A DNA stretch of 64,000 bases from Tretioscincus oriximinensis. Its lineage: Eukaryota; Chordata; Lepidosauria; Squamata; Gymnophthalmidae. The notes below the pieces were generated by a model. The model was not told the DNA's origin. It saw nothing but the letters and a program-made list of their open reading frames with translations, and did not search any database. Position numbers and translations under genes: made by a program. Of the stretch, positions 57,533-64,000 are shown in pieces (the stretch's first letter is position 1; each line of letters starts with the position of its first letter). The stretch is taken from positions 2,212,322-2,276,321 of the forward strand of contig JAJVDF010000126.1 in the NCBI GenBank assembly GCA_022410635.1, read 5' to 3'.

Positions 57533-58070
57533 CATAAAAACGTAAGAAGAGAAATACTGAATCGGGACAGAGCTCATCTAGTCCAGCATTCTGTCCCACC
57601 AGAGGCCCACCAGATGCACCTGGGCAGTCTGAACAGAAGAAGGCAAAATATGCACCCGTTTATAATTCTATGCAAATGGTATTTCAGGAGTACTGCCTGT
57701 TGCTCCATCCTGGAGGCAACATCCAGACATCCATCCTAGTACCCATTTATACCCTTGGTGTCCATAAACCTGCCTTGAAGCTATCCAAAATGCTAGCTAT
57801 CATCACCTCTTCAGGAAATAAATTCCACAGGCCAATGACCCTCTGGGTGAAAAAATACTTTACTTTGTCTGTTCTCACTTTTCTGTCCATCAATTTGAAG
57901 GAATGCCTTCTGGACCCAATTTTTCTCTATTCACCCTATTCATCCCATGCATTATTTTGTTCACTTCAATCAGATCACCTCTCAAACATTGTCTTTCGAG
58001 GCTGAAGATGNCCAGACGTTGCAGTCTGATTTCACAAGGAACATGCTCCACTCCCTTGGTCATTCTTGTT
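57533..58070 (-). mobile_element. CR1 LINE 3' end
   Basis: Minus orientation. 3' tail with CATAAAAACGTAAGAAG at 57533, the 'agaggcccaccagatgcacc' block, and the RT C-terminal region up to 58070. Frame breaks throughout. Confidence 0.88.
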
Positions 58071-58418
58071 GGTTATGCTATGACTGCTGGGACCCACATG
58101 ACTGCCAGGAGCATGTCCTGACAGTTGCCATGGCAACACAGTACTCCTTACAAGGAGTTATCTAGCATTGCTAAATAATGAAAAAGGAAAGTGTGGGTGG
58201 GTGGACGATTGGCTATAGCCTTAAAATTCAGGCTATAGGCAACTGTTTGGTGGGACTCAGAGTCTGTTTTCTGTCCCATTTTAGAAGCCACATCTGCTAT
58301 CTTTGTACACATAAAAAATTGGCTTGAAATTGGTTTAGAAATGGCAGCACCTGAACTCTAAAGCTGTATGAGTTAGAAGTGGGATGGAAGCACCAGTTGG
58401 TGTATGCTGCCATGGGAG

Positions 58419-58720
58419 TCTATGGAATTAACTTCCAGAAGAGGCAATGGTATTTATCCGCCTGCCTACCTTTAAGTTAGGATTAGACAATTTTGTGACA
58501 ACCAAGTATATCAATAGTTGGATGTCTTGAAACTGCCTCTGCGATGGAGCCACAGGCAGGATTCTGGAAATATCATTTGCAGGTGTTGATAACAGTGAAG
58601 GTTTTGCTGTCTTCTGTTGGTGCAGAAAGTGCCCAGGGGCAGTTGGTGGGCTATTCTGTGAGACAGAATGCTGAACTAGAGGCCCTTTAGTCTAATNCAA
58701 CGGAGCTCTTCTTATGTTCA
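58419..58720 (+). mobile_element. CR1 LINE 3' end, plus orientation
   Basis: 'gaattaacttccagaagagg' to 'gctcttcttatgttca'. A more diverged copy than the others (about 300 bp). Confidence 0.75.
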
Positions 58721-58984
58721 TTTGCATTTCAGCTATCCATTTGTTTGAAAATTTAGAATCTTATTCTCCTCTGTGATGTTGTCCAGACATCATCTTGAAC
58801 CCAGAACTATTTTTGGTTTTCGGACTGGCTGCCAAGTACATAACATTTCCTATGCCCAAAGGAGAATTCATGTAAAAGTGCACCATCAGTTATGCAGTGT
58901 GGCACAGTTGTATGTACTCTGCTACCATGTGCTCAGAAATGCATGTTAACAATGGCACCTGTGCAGGTGGGCTGTACAGTTACC

Positions 58985-59060
58985 CTTATTGTAGGATGAC
59001 CCCTTTTTGGGGGAAACCCAGTTTGAAGGTATCTACCCCACCCTTCTGGGGAGGGGGCGT
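58985..59060. repeat. Fragment related to the 8344 foldback MITE
   Basis: GATGACCCCTTTTTTGGGG followed by 'acccagtttgaaggt' and a second CTGGGGAGGGGG stretch recall the left arm of the element at 8344-8534. Incomplete. Confidence 0.45.
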
Positions 59061-59089
59061 TTTCCAGAGTTTTTGCTGAGATTTGTTTT

Positions 59090-59350
59090 TTAAAATATAT
59101 ATTTTTTTTTAATTCACTGCACCACCTCTAGGGAGCTCTGTTAACTGGAGCCAACTCTTGAAGGCACCTTCCCCTCAATAAAAAATAAAATACAAATTTC
59201 TCACACACTTCAAAAAACTCTCATGCATTTCAAAAAGAAATTGATTTTTTTTTATTCACTGCACCGCCACTAGGGGGCTCTGGAAACCAGGGGCAGCTCT
59301 TGAAGGCACCCTCCCCTCAGTAAAAAATAAAAAAATGCAAATTTCTCATG
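59090..59350. repeat. Tandem pair of about 125-bp units
   Basis: 'attcactgcaccacctctag' to 'caaatttctcacacacttc' (59111-59210) recurs as 'attcactgcaccgccactag' to 'caaatttctcatgcacttc' (59253-59357) with moderate divergence. Each unit holds a 'cttgaaggcacc' and a 'ccctca(a/g)taaaaaataaa' block. Confidence 0.8.
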
Positions 59351-60417
59351 CACTTCGCATATTTCTTGGGTGGGGATTCCATAGGGGTACGCATATTGGT
59401 GGGTGATTTGAATATTCATGAATATGCAACTTAGCATGAATATTAATTACCCCAGTTTGGTCTTCGGAAAATCGGGCCAATCTATCTATCGTTTTCCACC
59501 TTTCCAATCTCATAATCCTGAGAAGAATCTGTGGAAATTTAATACCAGACACACACTGNGTCTAATATCCTTGGGCATGGAATGATGAAGATTGAATGAT
59601 CAACCTCCTGGACATCTATTTTGTGGGTTATCTAAGTTTGAAAACAGCCATAGCACTTGAAAAAGGATGGTGGAGTATCATGTGAATGCTAGTGTTCTCA
59701 TTCCATCTCTAATCCATATTAAAAACCCTTAATCATGCACATTCTGACCTTCAATCTGGATTAGAAAATCCCAGATTCAAATACTATCACCTCTTTCAGT
59801 AACTTTTTGTTTAAAACTGCACATAGAAGTAGTCTTTATTTGCTTTTATGTAGACAGAAATAGCTCTGCAACAATCTCCACAGAGAGGTCCACTTGGCAC
59901 AATTCCTAAATGCTTTCAGGCATGAGATTCACAAATGACATTTTCATTCACCTATCCTAATCTTGTGGGTGGGTTTAAACTGTTACTGTGGCTTCAAACT
60001 ATTACTTGTTTTAGCAGATTTATATTTTAAAAGGAATATTTAATTTAATTTACGGTTTTGATGGTTGTAAAATACTCTGACCCTGGTTACACCTAAATTT
60101 TTAATCCAGCTTCAGAGTTGAAAAACAGCAGTAAAATTATTAATTCACTAATGCCAAAGGTGGATTTTCTGAGTTAGAGAGCACCAAAGAAAAACATATT
60201 GCCACTTTATTGGGGTATTATTTTGTTCAGAAAGCAGGACAAAGCTCTATTAAACTTTAGACATCACCAGGTTCCTGAGAGCTTTAGTTATTAAATAGCT
60301 ATATAAATTTAGTCAATAAAATAAACATATTTCTACAGAAAACAATCCAGGAACAACTACAGGAACTTAAAATTAATTTGATTTTTATGCTGGAATAATT
60401 AACACGTAAATTCTTCA

Positions 60418-60735
60418 CAAGTTAGTGCAACCACAGGAAACCTGCCTTGCAGTAGGTTTCCTGAGAGCGGAGATTTACAGCTCTCATGGCTCTCCTGGCC
60501 CCAAACCTGCTGCTATTTTGAGTCTCACGAGATTTGCTGGCCCTCTGCCAATCAGCAGAGAAATGCAAATCAGGCACGGTGGGAGGAAGGCTGCTCTGGG
60601 CCATTCACATCCCGGTGCTTCCTTCCTCCCTTCCATCTATGGCGGCCGCTGCGCGTTGTGTAGACGGCCTCCATTCTGCAGCAAAGTAACGGGCGCTATT
60701 TAGCCCTGCGTGTGGATGCAGCCTTAGTTATTAGT
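60418..60735. other. CpG-rich segment of unknown nature
   Basis: Clearly richer in CpG than its flanks, with GGCGGCCGCTGCGCG at about 60640. It could be an old CpG-rich insertion or a small CpG island. No MAO exon 1 coding is visible in it. The end 'gtgtggatgcagccttagtt' resembles wording near 26965, hinting at a repeat. Confidence 0.4.
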
Positions 60736-60737
60736 CC

Positions 60738-60885
60738 CCAGTGCTTTTTTTGCAGGAAAAAAGTGACAGAACTAACGCTGGCGAGGGGGGCGGCGGGGGG
60801 CCGCGAGGGTGAGCTCCCCCCGCCGCCCCCCCGCCGCCCCCCCGCCAGCCCGGCACCTCTTATTTAGACGGGGGGGTGTCCTTAG
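60738..60885. mobile_element. Truncated GC-rich hAT related to 15684-16090
   Basis: Starts CAGTGCTTTTTTTGCAGG, has a GC-rich centre (GGGGGGCGGCGGGG) and a 'ccggcacctcttatttagac' block like the interior of the element at 15684. The second terminal repeat and TSD are not found. Confidence 0.6.
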
Positions 60886-62129
60886 CCCGTAGAGAACATA
60901 TGAAGACAACATTTCTGGAAGGTGATATTTGTATGTAAATTAATATCAAGTAATTCCAAACTCACCACTGCATTATTAGAAAGAGGGGATTTTTTATTAT
61001 TTTTTATTGGTAGTTGGACACTTGCTTCCATGCCTTCCCTTCTTCCACCACATCAGTTAGTGACAAAATAAAGCTAATTACCAATGTGTCTTTATTACAT
61101 TAACGTTGCACTATAACAATGCAGTTTGGATGTGATTTACTTTCACTGCTTCATTGATGGGAAATCTAATTACTATGCTCACAACTGAGAAATGAAATCT
61201 GGCAACAGTCATTTTAACCTCAGCTCTCATTTGTCAAGCAGCAATCTCTGTGCCAAGCAAATGCAGAGCTGCCAATAGGAGATAGATAACATTTCTTCAA
61301 TTCCCTCAGGGANAAACTTTCCAGCCTGCTCTTTCCTTTTGCATTATGAAGGTTTTTAATGGTATTTTGTTACTAAAATGTAAATAACTGACCTAAATGN
61401 CCTGATTTATAATAGTTTCTTCATGTCCCTATGGATAGTGAGCCACTTGCAACTGTTTTTGTATTTAGAATTACAGTTCTCAGTATGATGTACCGTGTAC
61501 AACATACATATAGTGCAGATAACCTAAAGATTATTTGCCTAACAGACAGATTTACACTGACTGTAAAGCCAATGGTTACATAGTTAGCAACAATCAGGAA
61601 TGAACTACAAAAATACTTTGTTAATAAATACATTTAAATACTGGATGTTCAAGACAGACCCTGCCTTCATTTTTTGCTAATTATTTATTGCTTTGATCAT
61701 TTTGATTATGGGGTGCCAGATGTTTAAGTTGTATTTCTGCCTGCCCAGCATCTTCACAAAGTTGGCAGTAGTGGCAGTNCACCTGTGAAAAAAGTGAAAC
61801 AGAACTGTTGTATTGATGGTGGGACCTGCTTGGAAGTGTAGCCTGAGCAGTGGACAGCTTCTTCTACCCAGCCTGCATGGGATCCTGCCTTATAGGTAGC
61901 CCTGGGNGAGAAACCTTTTTAGTCAATCTGCGCCCAGACCTGCCACAGGAAATATTTCTCTGCTTACGCGAAGTTGGCTGCTGTCTATATTGGAAGAAAA
62001 ATCAGTTTGTGTACTTTCTTTAGACTATTCATATACATGTCCCTACAAGATTCTGAGGGAAGGGAAAATAATGGAGTAGAAATGTGATGTTTGCTTCGTG
62101 GTAGTAAATTACTTCGAAATTGGAGCGTT

Positions 62130-62400
62130 GTAGTTCAAATCTCAGCAACCCTTCACTCTCCCCATTTCTTTTCAGGCCAAGGATATAAGAATATTTTTAG
62201 CTCAGTGATAGACAGTCTGAAGACATAGGTGTTTGTTGGTTCCCATGCTCCCAGAAAGTAGGCAATGGAAAACTGCTTCTTGATCTCTGCTAAGGAAACT
62301 GCAAGGAGATACTACAGAGATTCCGATGCCATCATCAGAAGTCAGTACAAGCATCAACAAGCTGGTGCTACAAAACAGCGTAGCAGTCAGAAGAACTAAA
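62130..62400 (+). repeat. Possible degraded SINE with LINE-like tail
   Basis: 'gttgtagttcaaatctcagc' (B-box-like) followed about 130 bp later by 'gtaggcaatggaaaactgct', wording I associate with reptile SINE tails. Degraded; low confidence. Confidence 0.3.
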
Positions 62401-63402
62401 TCATGGTGTTATAACATGTGGCTTTTCAATTTAGCTGAATAGCTTAGTAATCAGTTGAGAATTCACTGAATTCAGGTTCAACCCAAATTGTCTAAGTCTG
62501 AACATCTTTCTGTAACTAACTTGGCTGAAAACAGTATTGCTTCTCTCTTCTTGCCTGACATTTGACATGACTTGTTTTAGCTGGTATGACTTGTTTGATT
62601 GTTTTAATTATGGCTTAATATTGTAATCCTTCTTAAGAATTAAATGGAGTACAATACAGAGAAGAAATGGCAAAAAATTATATCTTCCATTCTATTTCTT
62701 TGCCCTTGTTTAATAGAGAAAGGGATCTGGAAAAAGCATTTGTTATTTCCCATTGCTACCAGTAATTTGAACAATCACTTTGAGTAGCCAGTATGATGCT
62801 TTTCAATTCAGCTTTTACTTGGCTAGAATATCAAAGCCGTGTATTTAAGATTAATGAACCTCAGTTCTAATTCAAAGTACACTATCTATCATAAATGTAC
62901 TTTAAAGATATGTCTTCAGAATTCTTTTTGATGTTGTCTGCATACTCAGATACAAAAGCTCTATGTTTTGACAATTGTCTTGTCATCTGTGGACTGGGCA
63001 AACAGTCACATCTATCACCATTCAGCCTACAACCCAGCACCTATGTCCAACCAGATTCTAACCCCTCAACATCAGCAGAGGTTAACTCACGGCCACGTCT
63101 TGGATGTGTGCAGTGGTTAGCAGTCATATGAAAAGGAAACAAGTTGCTATTGCTGCTGAAACTAGGGTTACCTTAATCCCAGAGTCCAAAACCTGGACGT
63201 AATTTACAGTCCCACCTCTCCACCCTTACCACAACCTCCTACTACCACCGAGATCCCACTGCTGTAGAAATCAGGAACTTTTTACTTTTTAACCTGGATG
63301 ACACCATAAATCAGACTGTCTTTCCAATCCGTGACATATAGCAATCTTACTGGAGCCAGAAAATGTGGTAGCCTTCTGACCATATATTCTGTCTGCAGCA
63401 AT

Positions 63403-63660
63403 AATTTTATTTATTTATTTGTACTTATATCCCGCCCTATACTCGAAGGTCTCAGGGCAGCCATCTATAGGGTGGTGTACATAGCTTTTGTTGCTTTCTC
63501 CACAACAGACACCACGTGAAGTAGGTGGGGCTGAGAGAGTTCTAAAGAATTGTGACTGGCCCAAGGTCACCCAGCTGGCTTTCATGGAGGAGGGGGGAAT
63601 CAAACCGGAAGACTAACAGATGTGAGTCCAACTCTCTAACCACTACACCATACTGGCTCT
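63403..63660 (-). repeat. tRNA-derived SINE with TTTA tail (second family)
   Basis: (TTTA)n near 63403, 'tatatcccgccctatactcg', 'tgactggcccaaggtcaccc' and a minus-strand head 'agccagtatggtgtagtggt' at 63660. Complete copy. Confidence 0.88.
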
Positions 63661-63723
63661 AATTTTAGTTGCATTTTTAGTTGCTATGTGTGATATTTTC
63701 CTCTGGGATGTAGAGTAGCTGGT

Positions 63724-64000
63724 TCATAAGAACATAAGAACATAAGAAGAGCCATACTGGATCAGGCCACAGCCCATCAAGTCCAGCATTCTGTGTCACA
63801 CAGAGGCCCACCAGATGCACCTGGGCAGTCCGAACAGAGGAAAGCAAAATATGCTGCTCCTGTTCNTGACTCCCTGCAAATGGTATTTCAAAAGTCCTGC
63901 CTGTTGCTCCATCCCGGAGGCTACATCCAGACAACTATCTTAGTATCCATTTATACCCTTAGTGTCCATAAACCTGTCTAGTCCTGTCTTGAAACTATCC
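63724..64000 (-). mobile_element. CR1 LINE 3' end, continues past the window
   Basis: Begins with three CATAAGAA tail units (63725-63750), then the 'gccatactggatcaggccac' block; cut by the window edge. Confidence 0.9.

Larger units (their letters stand above)
54730..64000 (-). other. MAOA: MAOA intron 1 (3' part)
   Basis: No exon 1 candidate (hydrophobic strand, then GGGIS-Gly with a GT donor) was found on the minus strand up to the window edge. Besides the listed repeats, the stretches 55575-57530, 58721-58985, 59346-60417, 60890-62130 and 62400-63402 show only AT-rich intronic sequence. Confidence 0.7.

Noticed and set aside
60418..60735. MAOA exon 1 and promoter
   Set aside because: CpG-rich, but no minus-strand GGGISG-type coding followed by a GT donor is present.
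1..64000. CRISPR array, bacterial operon, phage or plasmid system
   Set aside because: No regularly spaced repeats or prokaryotic gene layout; spliced vertebrate genes and LINE/SINE content exclude it.

Overview
This is a vertebrate nuclear window, most likely from a squamate reptile (lizard-like). The reasons are CR1 LINE tails ending in an 8-bp TTCTTATG-type repeat, two tRNA-derived SINE families, many hAT, Tigger and mariner miniature elements, AT-rich introns and no bacterial-style gene density. The clade call rests on repeat content only.

The real genes are the two monoamine oxidases, arranged tail to tail. On the plus strand the window opens inside the last part of a MAOB-like gene: exon 14 at 3650-3712 and exon 15 at 4826-4987. 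On the minus strand lies almost all of a MAOA-like gene: exons 2 to 15 run from 54729 down to 20636. All 14 exons were read by eye. Phases join with no internal stop, all introns but one are GT-AG, and the exon lengths (95, 138, 105, 92, 142, 150, 160, 97, 54, 58, 98, 112, 63 bp, then the terminal exon) fit the 15-exon plan I recall for human MAO genes. Exon 1 with its promoter is not in the window and should lie beyond 64000. The flavin-linking Cys, the active-site Lys, the aromatic-cage Tyr pair and the two MAO-A-type selectivity residues (Phe and Ile) are all present. Both enzymes are outer-mitochondrial-membrane flavoproteins that oxidise biogenic amines. The stop codons face each other across about 15.6 kb.

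Layout: 1-3649 MAOB intron 13 with a mariner-like MITE, a SINE and a CR1 tail; 3650-4987 end of MAOB; 4988-20635 intergenic repeats, including foldback MITEs, two copies of an unclassified CT-rich element, a GC-rich hAT with perfect 8-bp target duplication, and an LTR-like insert inside a SINE; 20636-54729 MAOA with large introns. Intron 6 holds a nearly full-length broken CR1 and a Tigger element. Intron 5 holds a decayed Ngaro/DIRS-like element with an SGNH-hydrolase frame. Intron 4 has an L1 tail; intron 3 has a GAA-rich tract and an OC1-like hAT. 54730-64000 is MAOA intron 1 with L2, SINE and CR1 pieces.

Most unusual points: a 98%-identical 101-bp duplication of the MAOA intron14/exon15 junction about 0.6 kb downstream, giving a second acceptor and an alternative 57-codon tail that lacks the membrane anchor; a GC donor on the same intron 14; and two unrelated retroelements, both with SGNH-type hydrolase domains, in adjacent MAOA introns.
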